Below are positions 33,981-57,018 of a stretch of 64,000 nt of DNA, one piece after another. This stretch comes from Perca fluviatilis. Taxonomy: Eukaryota > Chordata > Actinopteri > Perciformes > Percidae. The first letter of the stretch is position 1. Every line of letters starts with the position of its first letter. A program made the position numbers and the translations under genes. The stretch spans positions 15,884,505 to 15,948,504 of the forward strand of contig NC_053115.1 of NCBI RefSeq assembly GCF_010015445.1, written 5' to 3'. Below the pieces are notes generated by a model, which searched no databases, was not told the DNA's origin, and worked only from the letters and a program-made list of their open reading frames with translations.

Positions 33981-34891
33981 TATAGATAATGATAACTTTC
34001 TTATATCTATGCTTCTAAAATCTTTGCTTTCTACCCCATTTATCATTAAACTAGTACTTGAGTTTCACTGCTGTCTATTTTTTTCCAAATTACTAAAATA
34101 TGAGGAGTTCTTTTCACCTGCCTCGATCCATTTCGCTCTTGACCTTATGAAGGCCCCCTGCTCTTTCAAGATAAAGCTCATCTAACCGGACTTGTAACTC
34201 CATTATAACTTGTCTTTTCTTTGATAATTTAGATCCAAATCACTACAACACTGGTTAATTTCCCGCAACAAATTACTTTCATATTGTCTTTTTTCCCTAT
34301 TTAATTCCTTGCAAAATGTTATTGTGAATTCTCTAATCTTAAATTTTGTAAATTCCCACCTACCAATATAACCTTCAATTGAATCATCCTTTTCATTATC
34401 TCTTATGAGTTCCCTAACCTTAATGCAATAATCCTCATTTTGTAACAGAATTAAACTTCCAATATCCTTTGTTTCTGGTTTCCCTCACTGTGGGTTCTAA
34501 AATAAGATCTATGAAACAATGATCAGATAGTGGCGCTTTAGAAATTTGAGTTTGTTTATTAACATATGTCAAAAAGTTATCGCTTACCAACCAGTAATCA
34601 ATCCTAGATTTACTACACAGGACACAGCATAGACTGTATGGGACACAGCCATGGACAGTATGGACCATGGACAGTATGGACCATGGACACAGCTGTCCCC
34701 TTCTTATATACAGAACTGTCCATGGAACTGTCCCCATAGACAGATATAGACAGTATATAAGTAGACAGATATACTGTGGTCTACGACTGTCCTATGTGAC
34801 TGTCCCTATCAGGTCCCCATTGACATGCATATATGACATAGACAGTATATAAGATATATGACTGTCCCGTGCAACAGTTGGCGCTTGAACG

Positions 34892-34946
34892 TGACGTCAA
34901 CGCCTGTATAAAAAGCGCCCTCTTTCTTCGTCACATCCTCTTTCCG
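34892..34946 (+). promoter_or_regulatory. rpl41: rpl41 core promoter: CRE, TATA-like box and TOP start site
   Basis: A perfect TGACGTCA (CRE, 34892-34899) is followed by TATAAAAA at 34907-34914. About 30 bases further is the pyrimidine tract CCTCTTTCCG (34937-34946), the expected start of a 5'-terminal oligopyrimidine mRNA, as in vertebrate ribosomal-protein genes. The noncoding first exon then runs to about 34965, where GTATGG is the donor. TOP mRNAs are translationally controlled by mTOR; that role is inferred from the motif. Confidence 0.75.
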
Positions 34947-35080
34947 TTGCTCTTCTCGCTTTGAGGTATGGAAACTTGGTTCACTGCGATCTGAATCCAA
35001 TCTAATCATTAGGTTTTATAAATCATCCGCAGTCATTAATAGTTGTATTTGTATTGTTTTCACAGAACCTTCTCCACACG

Positions 35081-36827
35081 ATGAGAGCCAAGGTAAGTTG
35101 GCCGGTCTATTTTCGCATTTTATATCCTCTTCCTGTTCCAGTCAATGCTGCTAGCTAAATGGCACCCCCTGCGCAGCTAGCTGCTTTATCTTGTCTATTG
35201 TTTGAAAATGTTTTTCTATGTATTTCTTTTCAGTCATTCTAACAATGCTAATAACCAATAACTTATTCTCTTAATAGAAGATGCGTGGAAAGTAGCGTAG
35301 CTAGATGCTGTTACAGAATGTCCCGCGTTGGTGCATTACGTTAACGTTAGCAATGGTAAACCTTCTGAGCTGAAGTAATGTTATCGGTTGTGTTTATGGC
35401 GAAAGGTCCACTTCTGATAGGTGACCATTGCTGTTGGGTTCATTAACATCACCGCTGTAGTCTGCGGTGCGGAGTCCTAGCAGTAGTTTCTCTGCATCAT
35501 GACAAGCGTGCTCTCTAAATCAATAAGTAGGAAGGCACACCTAACCATTACGTACATTAATAAATGTTCTCTTGTCTTCTAGTGGAGGAAGAAGCGTATG
35601 CGCAGGTAAGCACTAATAAACGTTTGTTTGTACAGATCCATTGTAGATGACTAAGAATTTTTCTGTTGAGTGTAACAGAAAATTAAAGTGACTGAAACAG
35701 CCCAAGGTAGTCCTATCTCCATGTATGTAATCGCATTTAAAAATAATATAATCAACCCACTAGCAGTAATTAAATGCCTTTTGGAATTTTATATGCCAAT
35801 GACAATAATGACAGTTTCTCATCCAACATTTTCATATTTGTTATAGCTATTATTGGCACAGTACACTTAAATAGTCTGTGCAGTCAGTGGTGCTCACAAC
35901 TTTTGATACCTTTTTTGAAAATTCAAAGTATCTGCTATAAAATGTCAGTTAAGACATGTATGGACTGTAAATATTTGCAACATCACTTGCCATATTAATG
36001 GGTGAAATAATGGCTTGGTTACACTATTATTTTAAAATGGCTTTATTCTCTAGTCAGGTTTCCTCCACATGGCTTTGAAATTCAAACCATTCATCAATTT
36101 GAGGAGAATTTGTCCTAATGTTGCATAGGAAGCGTTCTTGTAGTAGTTTTGATGGCTTCAGTACTACAGCTATAGTGTGGGATGGTAAAATGCATAGCTA
36201 TATTTGCTTAGTTGACCATCTCGAGACATTTGATCTGCGAACCAAAGGCAGGTTTAGGGATTCTGCACAGTACTGTATCAAGGGGAAGTATCTTTGTGAA
36301 TACTGATAAATTTCCACTAGGATGATAAAAATTTGTCCCGATTCTGTTCTTTCACAATACATGGGTGCCAAAACTACAATTTTGATTTATTGCGATTTCC
36401 TTAACAAAAAATTGAATGGTACCCTTCTAGAAATATCGTGAGACATTTCTAAACTTTTTTTCTAAATAGGTACCTCACATGTCAGACTTCTCATTTGCTA
36501 AGAAGTACATAACATGTATTTTCTGATTAGTCTGTTTTGCTGGAAATGGATATTTAGTCGCATGGTACTGTTAAACAAATATTTGGGTGCCTCATTGGTA
36601 AAATTTCAATTCTAGGAAAATTAAAAATTGTTGCAAAAAATCACAATGCATGCAATTTTCTCTCCCACCCTTACCTTCAACTCAACCTCATGTCACTGGT
36701 TCCAGTTTATGGAACTGGCCATTAAACTAGTTTGATCTGTCCAGGTTTGTGCATTGTTAAAGGGCTGCGTTTTGTTTTCAACAGGCTGAAGCGTAAAAGG
36801 CGAAAGATGAGGCAGAGGTCAAAGTAA
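35081..36827 (+). CDS. rpl41: Ribosomal protein eL41 (25 residues, three coding exons)
   Basis: This is the smallest ribosomal protein of the large subunit, a single very basic helix at the subunit interface. Coding exons are 35081-35092 (MRAK), 35583-35605 (WRKKRMR plus two bases) and 36785-36827 (the rest, ending RQRSK and TAA). All borders are AG/GT and the phases fit, giving 25 residues identical in plan to vertebrate eL41. Seventeen of the 25 residues are Arg or Lys. The ATG lies just inside the second exon, after a noncoding TOP exon. The gene is too short for ordinary open-frame searches. It follows erbb3 and pa2g4, as in human. AATAAA at 37085-37090 is a good polyadenylation signal. 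Confidence 0.95.
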
Positions 36828-37084
36828 GCCCTCATCCCTGCCAGCTGAGATCCTGTCTGAGCCTCTCCAGATGACTGACGCACGTGGCTGAAGTGGAGCC
36901 TCCATCAGCGGAACAAAGCCCAAGTCCTGATTTCAGATGATGTGCATCTCATGGAGCCTGCTGTGAACGTCTGACTGGAAGAGGAAAAGACACTGGACAA
37001 TCTCTCAACATCTGAACTACAGCGGCCTTGTTCACGGACCATAATACTTTGTTTTAACAACTGTCATGTGGTGGTGTATTGAAC

Positions 37085-37090
37085 AATAAA
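37085..37090 (+). terminator. rpl41: rpl41 polyadenylation signal
   Basis: AATAAA lies about 260 bases after the stop codon in an otherwise unique 3' untranslated region. Confidence 0.75.
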
Positions 37091-39027
37091 TGGAACACTT
37101 GTTTAAAATTTACCAGAAGTTGTAGCCTCTATTTTACTGATGCAACCGATTAGTCTAGGTTTTTGTTTATATTTATTTGCATGTATTGCACAGCATGGAG
37201 TGGTGTCTATCAGACTTGTACCAAGCTCTGGTTTTCTGACTCATGTCACTTGTGTTTCAGTCATTTTCATGTATGAAGAAATATGACCTAAATGGAGCTG
37301 GATACACAATATGTAAAATAGCTTTTAACAAACACTTAGTATTTGGGCCATAGATGGCCATTGACTGCTAACAATTTAGAATTAAACATTAATCCAGTGA
37401 CCTTTGGCCCTTAAGTGACTCAACTATATAGGGCAGGTTATTTTTATTTTAAGGCATCAAAACACTTGCAGCTCAAATTCAAACTCTAATGTGCAGTACT
37501 GCATAGGACTAAACTGTCCAATAAAATGATTAACTCATCCAAGTACCATCCACAAAGTTCCTTGCTCTTCAGGTGTCAGGTTTATTTTGTTTGCCCGCTT
37601 TAAAAACCATTAACTTTTTTCTTCAATGGGCCTCCCCCCTTTTTTCCCCCCCCCCCCCCCCAAAAAACCCCTTTTATAATTTATTTTATTTTCTCATCCT
37701 TAATTTTTTTATTTTAATTTAAAAAACCCCCCCCCAGCAGCACAACCTCAAGTCTTGTGGAAAAGGTCAAGATTGTAACAAACCTGTTGAAAACCTCAGA
37801 AGCTCTCATTATACATAACTTCATCGTCCATCTGAGAGGAAAAGTATTCAAACTGAAACAGGGTCCTTCTGCTTTATCTTAATTTGAGTAAATAAGCATG
37901 CATTATATTGTTTTAGCGCCTGCACAGGTGGGCACAAAAAGCATGTATCTGTTATGCAGTATGTCTTGTGTGTGTGCATGAGTTTACTGTATATAAGATT
38001 GTGATACATAACAGGGAGTTGTTAGTGCTGTATTCAGATCCTTTACTTAAATTAGTAGCTGAAGTTAAAAAATACTCAATTATAGTAGAAGTCCTGCATT
38101 TAAAAATGTACTTCATCAGCAAAATGTACTTAAAGTACAAAAAGAAAATAACTCATTATGTAGGCAAATTGACCTCCAAATTCTAATCTCCAAAATAACT
38201 ATAGTTATAATTAGTAGCTGTCAGATAAATGGAGTAAACTGTATTAGAAAGTACAATATTTGCCTCTGCAATGTAGTGAAGTAGGAGAAGTGGCATAAAT
38301 GGAAATACTCAGGTGAAGTACAAGTATTTCAATTGTACCTAAACACAGTGCTTGAGTAAATTAATTGATTTACTTTCCAACAGCTGTCTCATTGAGAGCA
38401 AGGATTTTGTCATAAAAGGAGCACTGGTTGCCAATTGAAATGGTCAAGTATTATGAATATGTTTTTTATATAACGTTACCATCTAAATGAAAGTGATTAT
38501 TTTCCATGTATTAAAACATTTGCATAATCTAGTGGTTTCCAAACTGGGAGGGTTGAAGGGTCACTGCAGGAAGGGAATACATGGAGTGCAACAAAAGTTA
38601 CATTCAATTTATTTATTGTTAAATTGACCTTTTTTCACAGCAGAAAAGCCCAGCTGAAACTGATAACCTTAACGATAGCTCCATTCCATCAAGTGTCCCA
38701 GTAAACTATCTCAGTGAGTCAGCATGCACAATACCAGGACCTCTCCTATGCAACCATCAGTAATGGTTTTGAATACACCTGTGCTTTTCCTACTACAACA
38801 TGTCCACCTGTCTGCCGTGAAAAAGGTCTATTTAGGGTGTTCAAATGGGAGCATGAGAGAAAAGAAAAAAAGTTGGGAACCAGAGAAGAGACACACAATC
38901 TCGGTGGATTATTTTAATTTCCAATTTTGAGTCTTGTGACACATCGCCAGGGGGCGCTTGGGGTCTGTCTTGACGCTGCACACTGAAGACGCCGTAGAAG
39001 AAGAGTTAGTATAGTAAACACAAGGAT
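37091..39027. other. Spacer between rpl41 and crbn
   Basis: It holds low-complexity C and A/T runs at 37625-37735, a repeat fragment at about 38775-38830 shared with 4930, and the CpG-containing crbn promoter just before 39028. Nothing else is seen. Confidence 0.6.
37625..37735. repeat. Low-complexity homopolymer cluster
   Basis: Runs of C, T and A follow each other, including about 17 C in a row and later nine C. This pattern is often unreliable sequence. Confidence 0.8.
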
Positions 39028-50048
<11,021 letters not shown>

Positions 50049-50787
50049 AGTTGAACTATTATTTATCGTAAAAAAAAAACAACAACAAAAAAACTGCTAA
50101 CCCCCCAAGCCTGGATGTTCATGCACTCTCTGGCTGCGATTATCTCTAGTAATCAATGCATCACACAGCGCCTGTCACCCTTAGCAGTAAATCCATCATA
50201 TTAGTGGAAAGGTCAGTAGGCCTTTAAATGGCGCTCCTAGAGCAAATTAGAACGGAATAGAGGTAGTGATTGTTCTTAAAGGTTTTTGAGATGTAAAAGC
50301 AGCAGTGAGACAACTAAGTGCATTGTGAGAAAGTGATGAAGAAATAGAGAATAACAGATTGAACAGATTGTTTCCATGACAGGGCTGACCTGCACCCTCG
50401 GTAGCTGCAGACACACAAACACAAAAGCTATGCTTAATGCATAATTTCCCTTCAACTCCTTTCCTCTGTATGATGGAGAGTTTCATTGCATGCAGCTGAG
50501 ATAGCAATATTGTTGGTCACATACTTTAATCTGTTGTAAAACCAACCAGTTAATATGAATTATCTTAGCATTCAGATCCTTTTGTGGGTTTCTCAGATAT
50601 GTTTTTCTCATTTCAGCTGCCGTAAGGTAAGTGGAGGGAATGAAAGGGCACTTGTGTGTAGATCTGTTACTATAGGGGATATTTTGAATCTTGGAATTAG
50701 ATGTATTTTTGTATGCAGAAAGATTGAAAAGTAATTTAACATAGTCATCCATGTGTGCTTTTTATTATCACATCAGTTTTTTTATGC

Positions 50788-50793
50788 AATAAA
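50788..50793 (+). terminator. crbn: crbn candidate polyadenylation signal
   Basis: AATAAA lies about 740 bases after the crbn stop codon. A second AATAAA follows at 51130-51135, so the site in use cannot be fixed from sequence. Confidence 0.5.
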
Positions 50794-51504
50794 CAAAAAC
50801 TGAGGTGACAATAACCACAATGTGTAATATACTGGTGTATATTGATATGTGCTATAACTGGTGTCGGTTTTGTATTCAACGAAGGTTCATTGTCCTGCCA
50901 GATGATGTGCTTCAAAAAACAAACAAGTGGAAATTAGAGATGTCCTGGTGTCTAATGGAGGACTGTTTTTTTTTTTCTATAAAGGTTCAAGCTAATTAAC
51001 ACACAGAGCGAGAGAATCTTTTACACATCTTCTTTTAGTTTGTTCATGTGTGGCATGTTAAAATGGTGTGCCTACACCCCAGCTCAGTGTCTTTTGATGA
51101 GTTTGATGAATTAGTGAACCACAGATGTCAATAAAAAGGTTGTAAGTGATGAAGAGATAAGATTTACATAATTCAACGTTTTTTTTTGTGGTTTGTACTT
51201 TCGCAGTTTTCTGGATTTTACTTCTTGCGATTTTGTTGCAAGGTGCTGGCTCTTGTTTGTATAAATGTAGCTGTAAATAAGAGGCAGTTATAGCATTTTT
51301 TGTGCAATATAAATGGTGTTATACTGTTTGTAAGGCTGACTCTTATCTCGCATATATCTTCATGTCACAGGGAATTGTTTCAAAATAATCTTTTCATTAG
51401 TAAGTCATTAATCGCAATAAGAAATCCTCTAGATTGTGAAGAGGTTTTGTTGAATTAAATGTTTGGATATTTTCTTGAAGGAAGAAGATTTATACTACTC
51501 TCTC

Positions 51505-51776
51505 ATGTCTGTAGGATAAATATTTAGCTACCACCAGCAGCTGGTTAGCTTAGCATAGAACACTGACTGGAAACAGATAAACAGCTAGCCTGGTTCTGTC
51601 CAAAGGTAACACAATTTACCTACAAGCACCATTACATTTTATTAATCACATATCTTGTTTGTTTAATTCATGGAAAAGCCGTGAGTTAAAAAAAAATTGT
51701 AAGAAAGATAATTTGTGATTTTACAGAGGTTATTGGCTATTTCCTGGATGTGGAGATTCCTGTTCCCAGTTTTCAC

Positions 51777-51807
<31 letters not shown>

Positions 51808-52015
51808 ATAAATGAGGCATTTTTAAACACCGCCAGGCTAGCTGCCTCCATGTGTTTCCAGTCATTATGCTAAGCTAAGCTTACCAGCTGCTGACTGTAT
51901 CTTGATAGCCTATTTACCGTGCAGCTATGAGAGTGGTATTTTGATCTTGACACATAGGCTTAATCCTCGGCATTAAAGCAAATTTGTGTAGAAATATGGT
52001 CATAACTGTTCTTTA
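51505..52015. repeat. Interspersed fish repeat
   Basis: GCTGGTTAGCTTAGCATAGA, ACAGCTAGCCTGGTTCTGTC and TATGCTAAGCTAAGCTTACC are blocks of a high-copy teleost repeat recalled from other fish genomes. It includes a poly(T) run at 51778-51800. Ends are approximate. Confidence 0.5.
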
Positions 52016-52621
52016 AAGGGTGATGGTTTTTTTATTTGAAAATGATTACATGTTATTCTTATGGTCTATATATAAGCACCATGTCATGGGTGTACAGTTC
52101 TGAGTTGTGTGACATATCACTTGAGGCAATTTAGCAGACTTTACTCAGCTCCCCTCTGCAGCCACAAAAGGCTTTTTTCACATATCCAGTCATATTCCCC
52201 AAGACCTGGAAACAGACTTTAATATGTCAAATCGGTGGAGTTCCCCTTTAAGAATCAGAAAATGTAAACTTCCTCAGAAATGTGACGCATTTATTTTGAT
52301 TACATTCACATTTTAAAACTTAGACTTCTTATCATATCATTTTAAAACAAAGGTTTTCACCCTGAAAATACCAGGTAAAAATCTTAAATCGCGTGTTACG
52401 CCTATTTAAATTCTGTCATGTCGCTGATTCAGTGTTCGCAGGCTGTCAGACTTTCATTCACCCCCAACAATAAAATAGATAGCCTACTTCACTGAAGAAA
52501 TCGATGGCATTGTTCTGAAAACAGCTTTTTCTTGTTTTTTTCATTGATATTCAGTGTACCACAAAGTAAAATAAACATGCAGTTATCCTGTGACTGTTTC
52601 CTAACTTACATGTCTCAGAAA

Positions 52622-52786
<165 letters not shown>

Positions 52787-53574
52787 TTTGCTTGATAAAA
52801 TAACATTCACAATGAATCAGTTATCAAAAGGATTGGTTTTTGTATGCTTACATTTATTGGGTATTTAAACCTTGAAATAACAATATGAGTACAAATACAA
52901 TGTAACTTGATATACTAATGTAACAATTTACCTTCTGAAATACAATAAGTAACACTTTGGATCCTGCACTTGTTTGATCAAGTTTTCCTCTGGGAATCGA
53001 CATAGGACACAGAACAAGGTGAGATGAGCGAAACAGAATTATTTGCATTAGTAGTTGACCTGTCTGCTCACTGCTTTACATCTCATCAGGAGTTGTCATA
53101 CAGATACAGTACAAATTAAATGGCTGTTAATCCATTTAGATTGATAAAGGTAGATTGAAGATGCTTGTTTTATAGATTATTATGTTCATCGGCATATCAA
53201 AGAACACGGGAAAGACTTAAAGGTGATGTGACCTCAAGGGTCTGATGAGGAAATGGTTTAAAAGAAGCACAACTGGCTGTGTTTATGGCCTCTCTCTCTG
53301 TTTGGTCGAGACAAGAGTAAATAATGGCAGTGGACAACGCAGACTTTCAAATCAGCAGTTTAGAAGCAACAACATTTTATTTTGTTATTTCTTACTTTTA
53401 AGTCAATTAGGGGGAGAAACTAACTCACTGACACTCAGTTGTGACACTTTTTTTAGGCACACTTGTACAGTGTAATGCAATCCAATGCAACTGCTCTGCC
53501 ATAACATTTACATTTATAATGCCTATAATGTTGATATATGTTGGTGATGCTGATGCCTATATGAGTGAGGGTGT

Positions 53575-54240
53575 TGTACTCATAGACAGTATATAAGAAT
53601 GGACCAACAGACCCCGTTGCTCTGGACGGAGACCAGTGAAGGATATTAGAAGCACTTTTCCGGTGAGCGCTGAGCGTTACTGCGCAGGCTCCAACTGAGA
53701 GAGACGACGTAATTGTGAAGTGAGCAACGTGTCTGAAAGTTGTAAGTCTTCTGCTAGCTGTGCCAAGAGAAATCTCAATCATTCTGAATCTTGCAGAGAC
53801 GGAGAGTGTAGGTATATGTAAGGAGATAACATAGGCACAGGCTAATTATTGCTAACTGAAATGCTAGTTAACATTAGTAATTAAACTTAAACAGCTAATG
53901 TAAGCCGAAACTGCCTGCGAGCTTCTCCTGTACTATACGGTAATTCCTCTACTATGCGACAGTAAGTCGCGTGGTTATGACACAATCGTTAGCCTATTTT
54001 TACAAAAACATCTACTACGGAGCCATAACGTGAGGTACAAGGTAATGGAGCCTTTTATACATTTTCGTGTTTCTTTAGAAATAAACAATGGACAAATAGT
54101 CTTTAAACGCTTCAGATGTAAAGTTATTTGCTGTCAAAGTGACGTCAAAATGAATGGCAGTCAATGGGATGCTAACGAGAATTGATATTGTTGTAGCATC
54201 AAAATGGCGCCATAGGAGGTTTGAGTTCTGAAGCGAAGCT
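53575..54240. repeat. Probable interspersed repeat
   Basis: It opens CATAGACAGTATATAAGAAT, a motif partly shared with 34730-34760, and ends near GGCGCCATAGGAGG. Recognised as a common percomorph repeat by memory only. Confidence 0.4.
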
Positions 54241-55749
54241 TACCCCCTTGGTTGTACTGCTGCACAGAGGGGTTCCTTATTTCCTGAACCCCTCATGTAT
54301 GTTAATAGGGAGGACAATATATGAGGTCTGGTACAACACCACCTTTAACTATGACCTTATTGCTGAAACATGCGTACATTTTTTTGCACGCTCATTTACA
54401 TACCACCTATGTGGTTCATATCCAAAATGTTTACCTCAACCTTCCACTGTTGCACATTCCCAATACCACACAGGCAACAGACGCTAATGAACGGTTATCA
54501 GTCTGGTCTAATGATGGAGCATTTGTTTCCTAATTGTCCAAAAATAATAGCTGAAAAGAAATGACGGCTTTGTACTTATATGACTATATGTGAAAAATAA
54601 ATGGACCACGTTCCCTGTCTGTGTATCATGTGCATGTGTGACATTCTTTTAGGCTGTGTCAGTCTTTTGGTATGCTGCTCCTTAAATGTGAAAATCCCTG
54701 ACCAGCAGATCATGCACATACCATGTTAAGACATACAACTGGCTAATATCTGTACATTACATACTTTAATAAATGGAAAAACAAATTCTTGAATATTATG
54801 ATCATAATTAGGTTCTTACTTTGTAATTAGTGGATTGAAAATATGTACTTATACACAAGTAAAAAGACAAAGCAGTTGTGAGAATATAACTTGATTCCAC
54901 ACTTGCTTTCTGTTGGTTATAGCCTGAACAATATTTCACAAACACAGTCACTCAGTGTTTGATTTTAAAACAGTTATTCACCACAAAGAACATTTAAGTG
55001 ACAAATGTATCTCACAGTCTCTAAATACAGCCTTTTTGAAAGCAGGCACATATTGCATTTCATTATTTAAACAATGTGTTTGTATTTCTTCTTCATGAAA
55101 ACAGTTGCTCTTGCTTTCTGTCTTTGTAATAGCTTCCTTTTTGGTAAATAAAGTTATATATACAGTAGGCTATACGTAATCCCTTAAGGTATCTGAGTTT
55201 AACTCAAAGGACTGTGGTGTATTGCGATACTGTAGTATAATGAAGGATATTTTAGTCAATATTCCATCAAATACCAGTGTTTCCACAAAATAACAATACA
55301 TGATTATTATGTTCTTCTTTATCCTTCACAGCATTATCTGAAATTCAATCACTGAATCTGCCTGAAAAAGCAAAAGTGTTCATGAAGTCCAAATCCAGCT
55401 TCTATTAAATGTGAGGAATGTTTTTTATGTCACATCAATACTGTCACAGTCATGACAATGTGATGAAATTATGTTCTTTACAGAGTCCACACTGATTCTT
55501 TGTTTTCCCAAAAGGGCACTGGCCCTACAGTCCAACAAAACAACAATTGCTTTTGTCATCTGTCAACATCCAACTACATGTGGAGCGCAGTTCTCACTCA
55601 TGGCCACCCATTCCAGGTTTGCTTTTGGCGAATGCTTCCATGACATAGACTGGGCCAACCACATAGAAACCCACATACTTATCTCCCTCAGGCAGCTCCG
55701 CGAGGCGTACCGAAAGGCTTTTCCGTTTCCAAATTATAACGTATTGCCC

Positions 55750-57018
55750 TCATTTGGACTCAGAGACATTTTTGAAGCTAATGTACAACGTACTGACCAG
55801 CGTCTTCTCTTCATTGATTGAATCCTTACCTTCGTTTCGCCGCTGGCACAGCAGCGTCACCAGCCTCTTGGGAAACTGACCGCTGAACAGAAGGTAAATG
55901 CAGGGATTCGCGCAGCTGTTCAGACTGGCCAGCAACATCAGGATGGTGAAAGTCGCAGCTGGAATGATAGTGGAAAGCGTCATGTGTTTTCAAAGAAGTG
56001 TCCTTTGCCACCTCTGAATATGGCTTCTGTGCGTAAATGAGCACTTCTCGGATAGCTTGCACGTATTTAGAAAGTAAACCAAAATGAAATATCCTACACT
56101 ATACAATACACTAAAATGATTACAAAAAAATTAACCACATCAAACTGACCACAAGCAAGGAATACCTTCTGACTTACTTTCTTTCGGCGCATTTGTGTCC
56201 CAGGCGGACCAAAGCTGGACGGTGAAGAAGGGAGCCCAGCAGACAATATAAACCAGCACGATGACCACCGTCATCTTCAGCGTCTTCACCCTGGCCTTGG
56301 ACATTCTGGCCACACCACTGGCTCTGGATGGCAGAGGGAGACCCACGTTGCCCTGCTGAGTCTTTTGGTACAAGTTGATCTGGATGGCTCGGAAGATGCG
56401 CACTTGGCAAACAACAACTGTAATAACAGGTAAAATAAAAATGACCAGCGTGGTCCAGGTTATGTAAGTCTGCAGCCCCCACGGCTGGACGAATGTGGCC
56501 CAGCAGTCAAACACACCAGGTGAAACCTCGACCTGTGAGAAAATGAAAACCTGTGGCAAGCTGCAAAGCAGAGAAATCCCCCACGCCATGCACACAGGGA
56601 TGTTAAGTCTGGTGCTTGTCCGCTGGAACTTCACCATCGGGTTGCAGACAGCTTGGTATCTGTCAACTGTCATCACCACGATCATGTAAGTGGATGAAAA
56701 CATCCCGACAACTTGAAGGTACTTCACCAGGCGGCACACCAGGTCTGGTCCGACAAACCTGTCTGTGATGTCCCACACGAGCTGCGGGCACACCTGGAAG
56801 AAAGCGACCACCAGATCCGCCAGGCACAGGTGGAAGACGAAGACGCGCATCCTGGATATCTGTTTGCGCTTTCTCCAGAGGACGATCAGCAGGGAGGTGT
56901 TGAGGATGGCGGCGCTAATGAAGATGACACTGAGAAGCGAGATCTCCAGCGTGGCCAGACTTTCATCTCTCGCCGCGTCCTCCGTATCCACAAAGTTACT
57001 GTCATTCAGAGGACACAT
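55750..57018 (-). CDS. avpr2l: V2-type arginine-vasotocin/vasopressin receptor (GPCR)
   Basis: This is a rhodopsin-family receptor for vasotocin/vasopressin. Exon 1 runs from 57018 down to 56178, exon 2 from 55958 down to 55750, with GT/AG borders and matching phase; together they give 349 residues. Seven hydrophobic helices are evident. The second intracellular boundary reads VDRYQAVC (DRY motif), TM6 reads [19 protein letters not shown], and TM7 reads [20 protein letters not shown] with NPxxY. The intron between TM6 and TM7, and the CWAPFF and LASLNSC blocks, are typical of the vasopressin/oxytocin receptor family. The TM6-TM7 loop favours the V2 group. The ATG at 57018 precedes a short N terminus with NDS, a possible glycosylation site; an earlier in-frame ATG at 57111 would give an unlikely leader. 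Which V2 subtype (V2A, V2B or V2C) is not decided; the symbol is a best guess. Confidence 0.85.

Larger units (their letters stand above)
30723..34620 (-). mobile_element. Broken, 5'-truncated non-LTR retrotransposon (LINE), minus strand
   Basis: Read on the minus strand, the frames give the end of an endonuclease domain (SRIDYWLVSD and PLSDHCFIDL, 34620-34435). A reverse transcriptase follows at 33345-32662 with TLIPKSGKDKR-like entry, GFLKGRSNHNN, FLDFYKAFDSV, GIRQGCSSSPLLF and the active-site LADDTTLFL, then thumb and C-terminal regions to about 30880. A poly(T) run at about 30703-30722 on the plus strand is its tail. The order is that of an L1-like element with an apurinic endonuclease. 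Frameshifts, stops and two inserted DNA transposons make it inactive, and its first frame and most of the endonuclease are absent. Confidence 0.88.
27863..34890. other. Transposon-rich spacer between pa2g4 and rpl41
   Basis: From 27863 to 29203 I see only AT-rich unique-looking DNA. A MITE follows at 29204-29730, AT-rich DNA to about 30580, low-complexity A/T runs at 30585-30722, and a disrupted LINE to 34620. A short stretch built on GGACAGT/ACTGTCC motifs (34620-34870) abuts the rpl41 promoter. No host gene is supported. Confidence 0.7.
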
